Part shown: one piece after another, positions 52,891-62,655 of the stretch
Position numbering within the stretch: the stretch's first letter is position 1
Layout of the letters: each line of letters starts with the position of its first letter
Origin: Deinococcus planocerae
Lineage (GTDB): Bacteria > Deinococcota > Deinococci > Deinococcales > Deinococcaceae
Length of the DNA stretch: 64,000 nucleotides
Assembly: GCF_002869765.1 (NCBI RefSeq)
Contig: NZ_PNOR01000014.1
Span: 47,710-111,709, forward strand
Direction: 5' to 3'
The notes under the pieces: generated by a model
Seen by the model: the letters and a program-made list of their open reading frames with translations, nothing else
Databases searched by the model: none
What the model was told of the DNA's origin: nothing
Made by a program: the position numbers and the translations under genes

Positions 52891-55851
52891 TCACGCGCCT
52901 GACGGCGGGCGGGGGGTCGGGGCGGACGGGGGCGCCACCCCAAAGGCCCGCTCGTACTCCCGCGCCGCCTGGTGTGCGCCCACCCCGTTTCCGAGGCGCC
53001 GGTACAGCGCGATCACGGCCTGGTGCGCCGCCTCGGCCAGGGGATCGAGGTGCAGGGCGCGCCGGTAGTGGCCGAGCGCCAGCTCGGGCGCCGTGTCCTC
53101 GGCGCGGCGCCCGAGGTCGAGCGCCACCGCCACCGCGCGGTCCACGACCCGCGCCCGCACCTCCTCGACCCACTCGCCGTCGCTGCCGGGCAAGAAGGTC
53201 AGGTCGTCCCCGGCAGGCCAGGCATCTAGCGGGTCCGGGGGCGCGTCCGCGAGCAGGGCCGCGACGTCGACCTGCACGGTCAGCCGCTCGTGCAGCCGGT
53301 ACTCGCCGTCAACGAGGAGGATCGGCTCCAGCGCCGCCGCGTCCTGGAGCGCCTGGCGCAGGGCACGCAGCGCGCGGCGAAAATACTGCTCGTGGCGCCG
53401 CTCGCGTGAGCCCTCGAACAGGAGGTCGATCAGGTGGGCGCTGCTCGCCGGCCCGCGCCACGCCAGGTACACCAGCAGCTCGCGCGATTTGCGCAGGGGG
53501 ATGGCGAGCGGTTGGCCCCCGATCTCCGCGCCAAAGCGGCCCAAGGTGGTGAGCCGCAGCACGGCCCCGTCTCCGGGGGCCAGGGCGGGAACGAAGCGGG
53601 CGAGGCGCGCGGGCCACCACCCCCGCCGGGCGCACTCCGCGAACAGGCTGGCCAGCTCGTCGCGGTCGACGTTGAGGACGGCGTCGCTGCCGAGGGCGCC
53701 GAGTTCCGCGGTGAGGGCCTGCACCCGGGAGAGGTCGAGTTGCCCCGAGCGGCGGGCGGCCTCGGCCCGGAACGCGAGCAGGCGCACCTGCGTGTCCTCG
53801 CTGAGCAGGTCGTCCTTGGCGACCTGCGCGAGCCGCGCCGCCGCCTCGGGCACGTCTCCCTGGGCCAGCACGAGCAGGGCCCGGTACAGCTCGACCACCG
53901 CCCGCAGCTCGACCCCGTACTGGCCTTCTTGCTCGTCTTGCAGGTTCGTCAACTCCCCGAGCAGGGCGCGCGACCGCGTGAGGTCGCCGAGTTGCCGCGC
54001 CACGTCCGCCAGCTCCAGCTTGGCGTACACGACATCGGTGTGCAGGCCGCACGCCGTGCTGACCTCGAGCGCCGCCTCGAAGGCCTCCCGGGCCTGGGCG
54101 GGGCGGCCGAGGTAGCGCTCGATCTGGCCCTGCTGGTTGAGAAACTGCGCGTGACGCGCCGGGGTGTCGGTCGCGGCGACCCCGAGGCCCTGCGCCGCGA
54201 GGCGCTGCGCCTCCTCCAGCCGGCCACTGCGGAACAGCAGGGAGATCAGCGCGTGCGCCGGGGCCAGGGCGCGCCTCGGCAACCCCAGCTCCTGAAACAG
54301 GCGCAGGGCGCGGCGCAGGGCGTGTTCGGCCTCCCCGCCCTGGCCGAGGTGCTCCAGCGTCTCGCCGCGGCGCCAGAGGGCCTGGGCCAGCAGCAGGGGC
54401 TGGGCACTGCGCTCGGCGAGCGCGACCGTCCGGGCGGTGTCCTCCAGGGCCTCCTCGTGTTGGCCCAGCAGCAAGCCGGCCTGGGCGCGGATGGAGCGCA
54501 ACTCCACCTGATCACCCGCGTCCTGAAGCTGGGGGTGGGTCAGCCCCTCCTCGGCGAGCTGCCGGGCCAGGCCGAAGTTGCCCTGCTTGCCGCTGATGTT
54601 GGCGAGTGCGGCCAGGGCGCGCCAGCCCTCGCGGGGATCGGCGTGCACCCGCCGCAGCAGCGCCTCGCCCAGGGCGGCCTCGCCGACGTACCCGCACGCG
54701 ACCCCCTGGCGCACGAGCAACGCGGCGGGCAGCTCCGCGTCGCCGAATTCCGCCAGCACCTGCCGCACCAGCCGGTACTCGCCCCGCCGCAGCAGCCGGT
54801 CGGTGACCTGCTCGGCCAGGGCGAGGGCGCGTGAGCGCTGACCCGCGGCGAGGTGGTGACGCAGGGCCGCCAGCGCGTCGCCCCGCGCCTCGGCCAGCTC
54901 GCCGGCCCGGGTGTGGAGGACGCGGTAACGGGCGGGCCGGGTACGCAGCTCGCGCTCCAGCGCCCCCAGCAGCAGCGCGTGGGGCCGGTAGCGCCCGGCG
55001 CCCAGCGGGCTGAGCAGCACGCCCGCCCGGCGCACCTCCCGCAGCCAGCCCGGGGGCAGGCGTGCCCCGGCGGCGCGCACCGCGTGCTCCTCCCATTCCG
55101 GAAACACCGCCGCCTCGGCCAGGACCCCGCGCACCTCGGGCGCCAGGTGGCCCAGCACCTCCAGCACGAGGTCGAGGGGATCGAGGTGCGCGGCGCTGCC
55201 GGCGGCGCCCAGCGCCACGCCCGCTGGCCAGCCTTGCAGGTGGGCGAGTTCCCGCGCGTCCAGGTCGGCGCCGCAGCGCCGAAGATAGGCCTGCACCTCG
55301 TCCTCCGAGAAGGCGAGGTCTTGCGCGGTGAGCACGGTGGCCCGGCCGCGAGCGACGAGGGAGGGCAGCGGCAGACCCGGGGCGTCCCGGCCCGCCAGCA
55401 GCACCTGCTGGCCCTCGTTCAACGCGAGGGCGAAGTGGCCGAGCCACTCGCCGGCACTGGAGCCCAGCAGTTCGAGGCCGTCGAACACGAACACCACCGC
55501 CTCGCCGAGTTCACCCGCCCGGGTCGCCAGGTGCGTGGGGTTGGGGCGTTCCTGAAGGTCCAGGTGCAGCCAGGGGGGCAGGTGCAGGCCGGGCTCCAGC
55601 GTCTGGAGTGAGCGGGCCAGGTGGGCGGCGAGCACCGCCGGGTCGGCGTGATCCGGGGTGAGGTCGAGCCAGAGGGTCCGCGCCCGGTCGCGGGTGAGCT
55701 GGGCGAGCAGCGTGGTCTTGCCGTAGCCGGCGGGCGCAATCAGGGCGACCAGCCGGGCCGGGGGAGGGGCGGCGAGCCGCGCGAGCAACGCCGTTCGGGA
55801 CAGCTCCCAGGGCAGATCATGGGGACGAAGGGTGCGGGGGTGGTCCGGCAC
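52891..55851 (-). CDS. MalT-like ATPase/TPR regulator with C-terminal BTAD domain
   Basis: A 986-residue regulator: N-terminal STAND ATPase with Walker A A-P-A-G-Y-G-K-T-T (39-47) and V-V-F-V-F-D-G-L (Walker B), a long TPR array (about 330-690), then a winged-helix DNA-binding region (L-T-T-L-G-R-F-G-A-E-I-G-G) and a BTAD domain at the end. This order, with the DNA-binding part at the C-terminal side, is found in MalT-like/BTAD hybrids. The GTG start was chosen because GGAGGAG lies 6 nt upstream; the earlier ATG has no ribosome site. The next gene upstream, on the other strand, encodes a carbohydrate-binding lipoprotein, a possible target. Confidence 0.85.
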   Translation of the reverse strand: MPDHPRTLRPHDLPWELSRTALLARLAAPPPARLVALIAPAGYGKTTLLAQLTRDRARTLWLDLTPDHADPAVLAAHLARSLQTLEPGLHLPPWLHLDLQERPNPTHLATRAGELGEAVVFVFDGLELLGSSAGEWLGHFALALNEGQQVLLAGRDAPGLPLPSLVARGRATVLTAQDLAFSEDEVQAYLRRCGADLDARELAHLQGWPAGVALGAAGSAAHLDPLDLVLEVLGHLAPEVRGVLAEAAVFPEWEEHAVRAAGARLPPGWLREVRRAGVLLSPLGAGRYRPHALLLGALERELRTRPARYRVLHTRAGELAEARGDALAALRHHLAAGQRSRALALAEQVTDRLLRRGEYRLVRQVLAEFGDAELPAALLVRQGVACGYVGEAALGEALLRRVHADPREGWRALAALANISGKQGNFGLARQLAEEGLTHPQLQDAGDQVELRSIRAQAGLLLGQHEEALEDTARTVALAERSAQPLLLAQALWRRGETLEHLGQGGEAEHALRRALRLFQELGLPRRALAPAHALISLLFRSGRLEEAQRLAAQGLGVAATDTPARHAQFLNQQGQIERYLGRPAQAREAFEAALEVSTACGLHTDVVYAKLELADVARQLGDLTRSRALLGELTNLQDEQEGQYGVELRAVVELYRALLVLAQGDVPEAAARLAQVAKDDLLSEDTQVRLLAFRAEAARRSGQLDLSRVQALTAELGALGSDAVLNVDRDELASLFAECARRGWWPARLARFVPALAPGDGAVLRLTTLGRFGAEIGGQPLAIPLRKSRELLVYLAWRGPASSAHLIDLLFEGSRERRHEQYFRRALRALRQALQDAAALEPILLVDGEYRLHERLTVQVDVAALLADAPPDPLDAWPAGDDLTFLPGSDGEWVEEVRARVVDRAVAVALDLGRRAEDTAPELALGHYRRALHLDPLAEAAHQAVIALYRRLGNGVGAHQAAREYERAFGVAPPSAPTPRPPSGA

Positions 55852-56737
55852 GGGGGTCTCCTCCACGGGGGCTTGACACGGCATGAAGAGCGTGGGTGAG
55901 GCGAGAGGAGATGGTCACCCGGGCCGCCTGACCCCCTCTATGCTGACACGCGCCCATCCGGTCTCAGCCAGACAAGCCTCGCCGGGCGCCCACCCATCAC
56001 GCCCAGCGTCCAGGGGTCGGCGCCCATTTCGACGCTGAGGGTGCGAAAGGCGGCCCGCAGGCCGCTCCCCCGGGGAGCGCCTGACCTCCGGTCCGGCAGG
56101 CCCGCCGCGCCGGGCCGGAGGAGAAGGTCTCGCTTGCGACACCGTGCGGCCTGGGGGCGCTGGGACGGTGGGCCGGGGCGCCCGCTGCCCGCCGACCGGC
56201 GAACCGGTGATGGGGAGTTCGCGGCGCGTCCCGCACTTCCCTGACTTCAGGTCCCGGGGGAACCCGGCCTCCACCCGCTGAGCTTCGGCCCAGGAAGCGG
56301 CAGGACTCGACACGCTCATGAGAAAGCGCTCCTGCGCCGTTCCCGGCCCGTTCTCCCGGGCGTTGTTACGGTATCGGCCAGAGCCCGGGGCAGGAACGTT
56401 TCCCAGACCGCCGAGTGGTGGCCTGAGCCTGGGGTTCGTGTTCCACGGGGAGGTGACCGCCCACAGAACGCCCCGCCCAGAGCCGCCGCGCCGGCCCACC
56501 GCTGCCCCTCCGGCCTGACCCCGCACCTCGGCGGGCCCACCGGGAGGTCCTGCTGGTCTTTGCTCACCCCCTCCGACCGGCTGTGCCCGGCGTCTGCCGC
56601 CCGCGCCGGGAAGCTCGCGCCGCCCCCCGTCATCCCGTCCACCCGGCCTACGCCAGCCCGCGCCGGCGCCGTCCACTTCCCACGCCGGTGGACGCCTCAC
56701 CAGGCCGGTCCTCCCGCCGCGGGACCCAGGAGCACCT
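55852..56737. other. 886-bp intergenic region between divergent genes
   Basis: No gene was recognised. A minus-strand stretch near 55920-56050 (R-A-A-F-R-T-L-S-V-E-M-G-A-D-P-W-T-L) has coding character and ends in a stop, so it may be the tail of a lost gene. The region around 56330-56400 is locally AT-richer and may hold the promoter of the lipoprotein gene. Confidence 0.35.
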
Positions 56738-58993
56738 ATGCGCCACCCGACCTTCTTCCGAAATGCTTCCCTCTCTCCCCTCTTGATGGCCCTGACCCTG
56801 GGTCTCGCCGCCTGCGGGCAGACGGATCGGCCCAGCCCTTCGGCGGCCACTCAAGCACCGTCCGGTCCGGCCTGGCAACCCCAGGCGGTGCCCAGCGGGG
56901 AAATCATCTCCGGGCAGGTGTACAACATCGTCAACACCTGCGGGGGACAGTCCCTGGCCGTGTCCAACGTCAGCCCGTCGGACGGCGCCCAGGTGGTCAC
57001 CTGGACTCTGGTGGGAACGGGTGGGTTGAACCATCAGTGGAAGTTCGAGAGCACCAGCGACGGGTACTACAAGGTGATCGCCCAGCACAGCAACAAAGCA
57101 CTCGAGGTGGCGGGAGGGGCCACCAAGAACGGCAGCCGGATTCAGCAGTGGACATACGACAACCTCTCTCATCAGGAGTGGAAACCCATCGACCTGGGAG
57201 GAGGCCGGGTGGCCCTGGCCCCCAGGCACGCCCCGAACTCCCGGTTGAATGTGTACAAGTCCCTCACCGCGGACGGCACCATCGTTCAACTGTGGCAGGC
57301 GGCCGACGTGTGCGCGCAGCGCTGGACCCTCGAACCGGTCAATGCCCCTACGCCCCTGAGCGAGGCCCGCTGGAGCGCGGCGGCGAACTTCTGGGGGCCG
57401 GTCGAGCGCAACACCAGCAACGGTGACCTCGGCGCGGGGGACGGGGGGACCTTCCGGGTGGGCGGCGTGAGCTACCCGAACACCCGGGGCCTGGGGGTCC
57501 ACGCCCCGTCCGAGGTCGTCTTCAAGCCGAACGGCGCGTGCCAGACCTTCAGCGCCAAGGTGGGGGTAGACGACGAGACGCCGTACGGATCGGTCGAGTT
57601 CCAGGTGGTGGCCGACGGCGCTGTGGTGTACCGCAGCGGCCTCGTGCGCCGGGGCGAGCCGGTCAGGAGCGTCAACGTCAGCATCGCGGGGAAAAACCGC
57701 GTGCAGTTGATCGTCACCGACGGCGGAGACAACGCGGACTACGACCATGCCGACTGGCTCACCCCGGTCTTCGGGGGGTGCTCGGGCGCGTACAACCCCA
57801 CGGCGGTCGTGTACGACGGGCCGCTCGAGATCACCCGGCGCGGGTACTACAGCGGTGCCTGGGAGAGCCAGAGCCCGGGAACACCCGCGGTGCAGGTGAA
57901 CACCGACCAGCCGGTGGTGATCGAGGGGAGCTTGGTGCGCAGCCGCGGGACCCTCTTCGACACCCAGTGGAAAAACGCCGACCTCACGATCCGCAACGTG
58001 AGGGGCTACGCGCTCAATCCCAACCAGGACGGGGTCAAGCCCGGACGCTTCCTGGAGGCGCAGGGCGTCCGGAACGCCGTGATCGAGAACAATTACCTCG
58101 AGGGCACGGGGGGGCTGTACTTCAATGGCTGGAGCGGCTCCGCCGCCGCCGGTCAGACGATCAAGGTCCGGTTCAACGACGTGAAGAACATCGACGGGCG
58201 CTACAGCGCGGGCGTGGACGCCTGGAGAGACTTCAACATCCGGACAAATATGGCCACCCAGGCCCGGGAAGACGGCTTCTACGCCGTTCAGTTCGTGCAG
58301 TTCAACGCGATTCGGGGCATCCAAAACGCGGAGATCGCCTGGAACCGGGTCGTCAACGAGCCGGGCAAGAGCCGGGTGGAAGACAACGTCAACATCAGCG
58401 GGAGCAGCGGCGTGCCGGGAAGCCCGATTGCGATCCACGACAACCTCATCCACGGGGCCTACACGGTCAAGCCGGAGCAGGGAGGAACCCCCTCGGATGG
58501 CACGTACACCTACGAGTGGGGCTACAGCGGCGGGGGCATCCTGGCGAGCGACGGCTGCATTCCCGACCCGGCCCAGACGACGAGCTACGTCGAGGTGACG
58601 GGCAACACCGTGCTGGAAACGACCAACTACGGGGTGGCGAGTTCTGCCGGGCACCACATCACCCTCAACGGCAACCGGGTGGTGGCTTCCGGGCGGACGC
58701 CGAGCGGTGCACCTATCGCGGCGCAGAATGTCGGCATCTACATCTGGGACATCTGCGGAAGCCAGGCGGGTTACTTCGACAACGCCACCCAGCTCGCGCA
58801 GAACAACTACAGCGTGTGGGGACGGCCAAATACCGCGCCCGACGCCCGCAACAACCAGTGGATCGCGAACGGCAGTTGGGTGGGTTCCGTCCAGCCCGAC
58901 GTGGGCGCAGTTTCGAGCACCGATGTTCAGAACGAGGTGAACATGTGGCAGGGACGGGTGGCGTCCAGCGGCGTGGTGATCGGCCCGCGCTAA
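56738..58993 (+). CDS. ricin-lectin / NPCBM / beta-helix lipoprotein
   Basis: A 751-residue lipoprotein (lipobox L-G-L-A-A-C, Cys26). Residues 55-210 are a ricin-type beta-trefoil lectin with repeated Q-x-W motifs (H-Q-W-K-F, Q-Q-W-T-Y, Q-R-W-T-L). Residues 215-355 are an NPCBM-type domain (S-A-A-N-F-W-G-P-V-E-R-N then G-L-G-V-H-A-P-S-E-V). The rest is a right-handed parallel beta-helix rich in I-E-N-N-Y and I-x-x-N-x-V turns, as in polysaccharide-active proteins. It probably binds and perhaps cleaves an external polysaccharide; catalytic residues could not be picked out. AGGAG precedes the ATG. Confidence 0.85.
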   Translation: MRHPTFFRNASLSPLLMALTLGLAACGQTDRPSPSAATQAPSGPAWQPQAVPSGEIISGQVYNIVNTCGGQSLAVSNVSPSDGAQVVTWTLVGTGGLNHQWKFESTSDGYYKVIAQHSNKALEVAGGATKNGSRIQQWTYDNLSHQEWKPIDLGGGRVALAPRHAPNSRLNVYKSLTADGTIVQLWQAADVCAQRWTLEPVNAPTPLSEARWSAAANFWGPVERNTSNGDLGAGDGGTFRVGGVSYPNTRGLGVHAPSEVVFKPNGACQTFSAKVGVDDETPYGSVEFQVVADGAVVYRSGLVRRGEPVRSVNVSIAGKNRVQLIVTDGGDNADYDHADWLTPVFGGCSGAYNPTAVVYDGPLEITRRGYYSGAWESQSPGTPAVQVNTDQPVVIEGSLVRSRGTLFDTQWKNADLTIRNVRGYALNPNQDGVKPGRFLEAQGVRNAVIENNYLEGTGGLYFNGWSGSAAAGQTIKVRFNDVKNIDGRYSAGVDAWRDFNIRTNMATQAREDGFYAVQFVQFNAIRGIQNAEIAWNRVVNEPGKSRVEDNVNISGSSGVPGSPIAIHDNLIHGAYTVKPEQGGTPSDGTYTYEWGYSGGGILASDGCIPDPAQTTSYVEVTGNTVLETTNYGVASSAGHHITLNGNRVVASGRTPSGAPIAAQNVGIYIWDICGSQAGYFDNATQLAQNNYSVWGRPNTAPDARNNQWIANGSWVGSVQPDVGAVSSTDVQNEVNMWQGRVASSGVVIGPR

Positions 58994-59299
58994 GTGGAAT
59001 TCCCCGGGCGCCACAGCCGCCACCTGAACCGTTTTCGCGGGGCGCCCGACGGCTGGTGTCGGGCGCCTCCCGGCTCCATGCCGGGGCGCTGCGGCGTCCT
59101 AAGTCGCCCATACGGCCTCGCCGGTGACGGGCAGCGGCTGGGCGTGCCCATGAACGCCGTGGCGAAGACTGCGGCGGAACCCAGCGAACGGGTGAAGGTC
59201 GGCCACGCCGCCGAGCAAGGCCGCGACCCGGTGGATCAGGCCGCCGCCCTCGCCTCGAGCACGCCCTGTCCAGACTCACCCGGCTGAAGTCGCCTTGGT
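58994..59299. other. intergenic region, probably eroded coding DNA
   Basis: No intact gene. A minus-strand frame near 59110-59270 has coding character and could be the decayed C-terminal part of the AraC-type gene that begins at 59682. Confidence 0.3.
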
Positions 59300-59682
59300 C
59301 CTCGGAAGACCCGCCCCGGAGTGGGACCCCCAGGGTCATCGCGCCAGGCCAGCGGCTCAACCGCCGCGACACCCGCCGGTCAAGCCCTGCATCCACGTCA
59401 CCAGTTCGCGGCCTTCGGTCAGGGGCACGGGGCGAGCGTACACCTCAGGCCAGGTCGGCCCTGCACGAACACCAGGGGTGAGGCCTCCGTGACTCGGCCA
59501 GCCCAACGGTCCCGGCGGTACTGCACGCGGCTTTCGCCGCGCAGCAGGACGTTGATTTCGAAGGCCGTGTAATGGACGTGCTGATCGAAGCTTGGAACGA
59601 GATCGAGCTGTTCGAGTTCCAGTCCAGGAAATCCAGGGGGCTGCCAGATGTTGACCTGTGGACCGGACGGGGAGAGAATCAT
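59300..59682 (-). pseudogene. AraC-type regulator remnant (N-terminal sensor domain)
   Basis: The first frame encodes an AraC ligand-binding domain: V-N-I-W-Q-P-P-G-F-P-G-L-E-L-E-Q-L-D, F-E-I-N-V-L-L-R-G-E-S-R and P-L-V-F-V-Q. Near 59455 the homology continues in another frame (P-E-V-Y-A-R-P-V-P-L-T-E-G-R-E-L-V-T-W-M-Q-G), then shifts again. The DNA-binding half is not recognisable. The gene is dead. Confidence 0.5.
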
Positions 59683-59992
59683 CGCTCACCCCACCCCGCC
59701 CTGGGCGGGGTCCGGACCTTCACCCGAGAGTGCTCCCGACGGTTGAGTGGTTGGGGAAGGGGCGGCAGGGGCAAGGCCAGCACCTCAGGGAAAAGGGTGT
59801 TCGCGCAGATGGAAGGCGAACCCGCCCGCCTGTTGAGCCTTGTCCCGCCCCTCATGCTTCAGATGACGCTCGGAAGAGTGCTGGAGCAGCTCGCCCCCCT
59901 GCGGTGTCTGGGGGTACTTTTTGAACTGGTGCCTCAGCACGACCTCCCAGCGTCCCAGTTGAAGGACAGGCCAACTGGGACATGCCCACAAC
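59683..59992. other. intergenic region without a recognised gene
   Basis: Between the AraC remnant and the TetR gene no start, domain or regulatory pattern was recognised. Confidence 0.35.
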
Positions 59993-60661
59993 TCAGCAGC
60001 CCTCCGAAGAGCAGCCCTCTTCGGCTCGGGAAGGACGTGACGACTCCTGGCCCACGAGCGTCCGGAGCAAGGTCGGCCACACGCGGGCCGGACGATCCTC
60101 GGGCATCACGTTCGCCTGCAACTCCAGCGCGAGGGTAAGCGCAGGCAGGGTCCAGGCCAGCACCCCCACACTCACGGGGAGGGGACGGTCGAGCGTGACC
60201 GAATGTGTTTCCAGGGCGGCGTGTAAGGCCTGCCGGACCCAGCGACCGCGCTCGGCCAGCTTGAGGCGGGCCGACTCGTGACGCAGGGCAAACAGGCAGA
60301 ACTCCAGTTCAAGTTGCAGCCAGGTCGAGTTCGGGGCCGCCTCGCCCAGCACGGCCTCGATGGCCTCCAAACGCTCGTCACCCGGACGGGCGAAGGCCTG
60401 CACCATCCGGGGCGCGACCTCACCCAGGCGGTGGTCATACAGGGCGAGGAACAGGTCCTCTTTGGAGGCGAAGTTGGAATACACCGCGCCCTTGGTCAGC
60501 CCCGCCTCACGCGCCACGTCATCGAGACGGGCGGCGTGAAAGCCCTCCCGGGCGAAGACCGTCAGGGCGGCATCAAGAAGCTGTTGCCGGGTCCGGCGCT
60601 TGCCCTCCTCACGTCCGGGGCCCTTTCGTCGTGGATGAGGGGTTCGGTCGCTGTTGGTCAC
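59993..60661 (-). CDS. TetR-family transcriptional repressor
   Basis: A 222-residue TetR regulator: helix-turn-helix at about residues 27-65 (L-L-D-A-A-L-T-V-F-A-R-E-G-F-H-A-A-R-L-D-D-V and L-T-K-G-A-V-Y-S-N-F-A-S-K-E-D-L-F) and a helical ligand domain. It is divergent from the tandem-SDR gene with two palindromic sites between them, so it should repress that gene and itself. The ligand is unknown, perhaps the SDR substrate. Confidence 0.9.
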   Translation of the reverse strand: MTNSDRTPHPRRKGPGREEGKRRTRQQLLDAALTVFAREGFHAARLDDVAREAGLTKGAVYSNFASKEDLFLALYDHRLGEVAPRMVQAFARPGDERLEAIEAVLGEAAPNSTWLQLELEFCLFALRHESARLKLAERGRWVRQALHAALETHSVTLDRPLPVSVGVLAWTLPALTLALELQANVMPEDRPARVWPTLLRTLVGQESSRPSRAEEGCSSEGC

Positions 60662-60691
60662 GGCCCCCCATCATAGGACACATTGCAAAAA

Positions 60692-60740
60692 GATACCCAC
60701 AAGTATCTATTCGCACAATCGAATGATACTCGTGAGTATC
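60692..60740. promoter_or_regulatory. paired TetR operators between the divergent genes
   Basis: Two 16-bp palindromes, GATACCCACAAGTATC (60692-60707) and GATACTCGTGAGTATC (60725-60740), share the outer GATAC/GTATC arms. Their centres are 33 bp apart, three helical turns, so two repressor dimers would bind the same DNA face. They cover the likely promoters of both genes. Confidence 0.75.
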
Positions 60741-60750
60741 AAATAACGTC

Positions 60751-62544
60751 ATGCCCTCCACCCAACAACTCGGCAGTCGTGTCGCTCTCGTGACGGGCGG
60801 AACCAGCGGGATCGGACGCGAGGTGGCCCTCGACCTCGCGCGCCGTGGGACGCACGTCTTCATCGTCGGTCGCGACCAGCAGCGGGCTCAAGAGGTCGTG
60901 CGTCGGGGCAACGGCCTGATCGAGTTTCTGGCCGCCGACCTGTCGAGGATGAGTGAGGTGCGGCGTCTCGCCTCCGAGGTGCTGTCCCGAACCCAGCGGC
61001 TCGACCTGCTCGTCCACAGCGCGGGCGTTCACCACCTGAGCCGTGAACTGACCCCGGAGGGGGTGGAGGTCAATTTCGCCGCGAACTACCTCAGCCGCTT
61101 CCTGCTCACCGAGCTGCTGCTCGAACGCCTGCAACACAGCGCGCCCGCCCGCATCGTCGTGCTGGGCAGCCCCTACAAGTTCGACCCTGCCCGCTTCATG
61201 TCCTTGCGCGGGCTCACCGCCGGAGAACCTCTCGCGCACCCCCTGTGGGCCCTCGCGCAGTCCGGCATGGCGATCAGCGTCTGGACCGTGGCGCTCGCCC
61301 GCCGCCTCGCCGGAACGGGGGTCACGGTCAACAACGTTCACCCCGGCTTCGTGCAGACGGGCATCCTGCGGACGTATCCCCTCGCGTTTCGCCTCGTGGA
61401 TTACGTGCTGCAATTCTTTGTCGGCATGACGGCCGAAGAGGGGGCGCGCGCACCCCTGTACCTCGCCACCTCGCCGGACATGAACGGTCAGAGCGGGCAG
61501 TTCTTCGTGACCATGAACCGTGTGCTGGTTCCCAAGGGGACCTACGCGCCGCAGGTCGCCGAGCGGTTGTGGACCTTCAGCGGGCGCCTGACCCACCCGC
61601 AGGAGACCGCGGGCAAGCTCGTCCTGATCACCGGGGGCAGCCGGGGACTGGGGTTCGAGACGGCCAGGAAACTCGCGCAGCTCGGCTTCCGGGTCATCCT
61701 CACGTCCAGGACACAGCGGCGGGCGGACGAGGCCGCCGCCCGCCTTCGTGCAGCCGTGCCCGGCGCCGACATCCGCGGCGAGGCGCTCGATCTCGCCAAC
61801 TTTGCGTCCGTGCACACCTTTGCCGGGAAGGTGCGCTCCCGGGAATCGGCGCTGCACGTCCTGGTCCTCAACGCCGCGCAGATGCCGGGCGCAAGACGAC
61901 GCCTCAACGACCAGGGCATCGAGACGACCCTCGCGGCCAACCATCTCGGGCATTTCCTGCTCACGAACGAACTTCGGCCGCTGCTGGAGACGGCAGCCCG
62001 TGAGACGGGCGAGGCGCGGGTGCTGGTCGTCAGTTCCCGGCTGCACAAGGCGGGCATCCTGGGACCGGGGGCACGCTTCGACTTCGGGAACGTGAACCTG
62101 TCGCGGGCCTACCGGCCGATGGTGGCCTACAAGAACAGCAAACTCGCCAACGTCTGGTTCGCCTACGAGCTGAATCGGCGGCTGGCCGGCACGGGCATCA
62201 CCGCCAATGCGCTCTGCCCGAACTTCGTGCCCCAGACCATCTCCGGGAAAGCGCCCGGCCTTGCCCGGTGGTTCTACCGGGGCATCGCACCGCGGCTGCC
62301 GTTTGCCAGGAGCCTGGACGAGGCGACGGACACTTACGTGTACCTGGCGACCAGTCCCGCCATGCGCGGTGTGGGAGGCCGCTTCTACGGGGAATCCCAG
62401 GCGATTTCGTCGAGCCCAGACTCCTACGACGAGGAGAAGGCCCGGCGGCTGTGGGCGCTGAGCGAGGAACTGACGGACACCTCGTTCGCTACGCGGCCTC
62501 ATCAAGGCGAAGACGGACCAACGCGAGGTGTGGCGGCGCATTGA
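60751..62544 (+). CDS. fused tandem short-chain dehydrogenase (inactive N-half, intact C-half)
   Basis: The 597-residue protein is two SDR domains joined head to tail. Domain 1 (8-255) keeps the cofactor loop T-G-G-T-S-G-I-G (15-22) and Ser140 but has Leu168 and Gly172 where the catalytic Tyr and Lys should be. Domain 2 (287-545) has T-G-G-S-R-G-L-G (294-301), S-S-R and the full Y-K-N-S-K site (Tyr460, Lys464). Domain 1 is thus a probable pseudoenzyme that may scaffold or regulate. The family resembles WW-oxidoreductase/retinol-dehydrogenase-like SDRs. The gene starts 10 nt after the second TetR operator and lacks a Shine-Dalgarno. Confidence 0.85.
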   Translation: MPSTQQLGSRVALVTGGTSGIGREVALDLARRGTHVFIVGRDQQRAQEVVRRGNGLIEFLAADLSRMSEVRRLASEVLSRTQRLDLLVHSAGVHHLSRELTPEGVEVNFAANYLSRFLLTELLLERLQHSAPARIVVLGSPYKFDPARFMSLRGLTAGEPLAHPLWALAQSGMAISVWTVALARRLAGTGVTVNNVHPGFVQTGILRTYPLAFRLVDYVLQFFVGMTAEEGARAPLYLATSPDMNGQSGQFFVTMNRVLVPKGTYAPQVAERLWTFSGRLTHPQETAGKLVLITGGSRGLGFETARKLAQLGFRVILTSRTQRRADEAAARLRAAVPGADIRGEALDLANFASVHTFAGKVRSRESALHVLVLNAAQMPGARRRLNDQGIETTLAANHLGHFLLTNELRPLLETAARETGEARVLVVSSRLHKAGILGPGARFDFGNVNLSRAYRPMVAYKNSKLANVWFAYELNRRLAGTGITANALCPNFVPQTISGKAPGLARWFYRGIAPRLPFARSLDEATDTYVYLATSPAMRGVGGRFYGESQAISSSPDSYDEEKARRLWALSEELTDTSFATRPHQGEDGPTRGVAAH

Positions 62545-62655
62545 GCAAGACGAACGTGCTCAGAAGCAGTCCTGAACTCAGCCATAGGCCGTAGATGCGC
62601 CTGGGAGTGAGGCGGACGCGGTGGGAGGCGCCGCCTCGAAGCCCTGAGGGTCTCC

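Noticed and set aside
59110..59270. Possible Fic/Doc toxin remnant on the minus strand (H-P-F-A-G-F-R-R-S)
   Set aside because: The motif lacks the G-N-x-R core and the segment lies where the C-terminal half of the AraC remnant would be, so decayed AraC sequence is the simpler reading.
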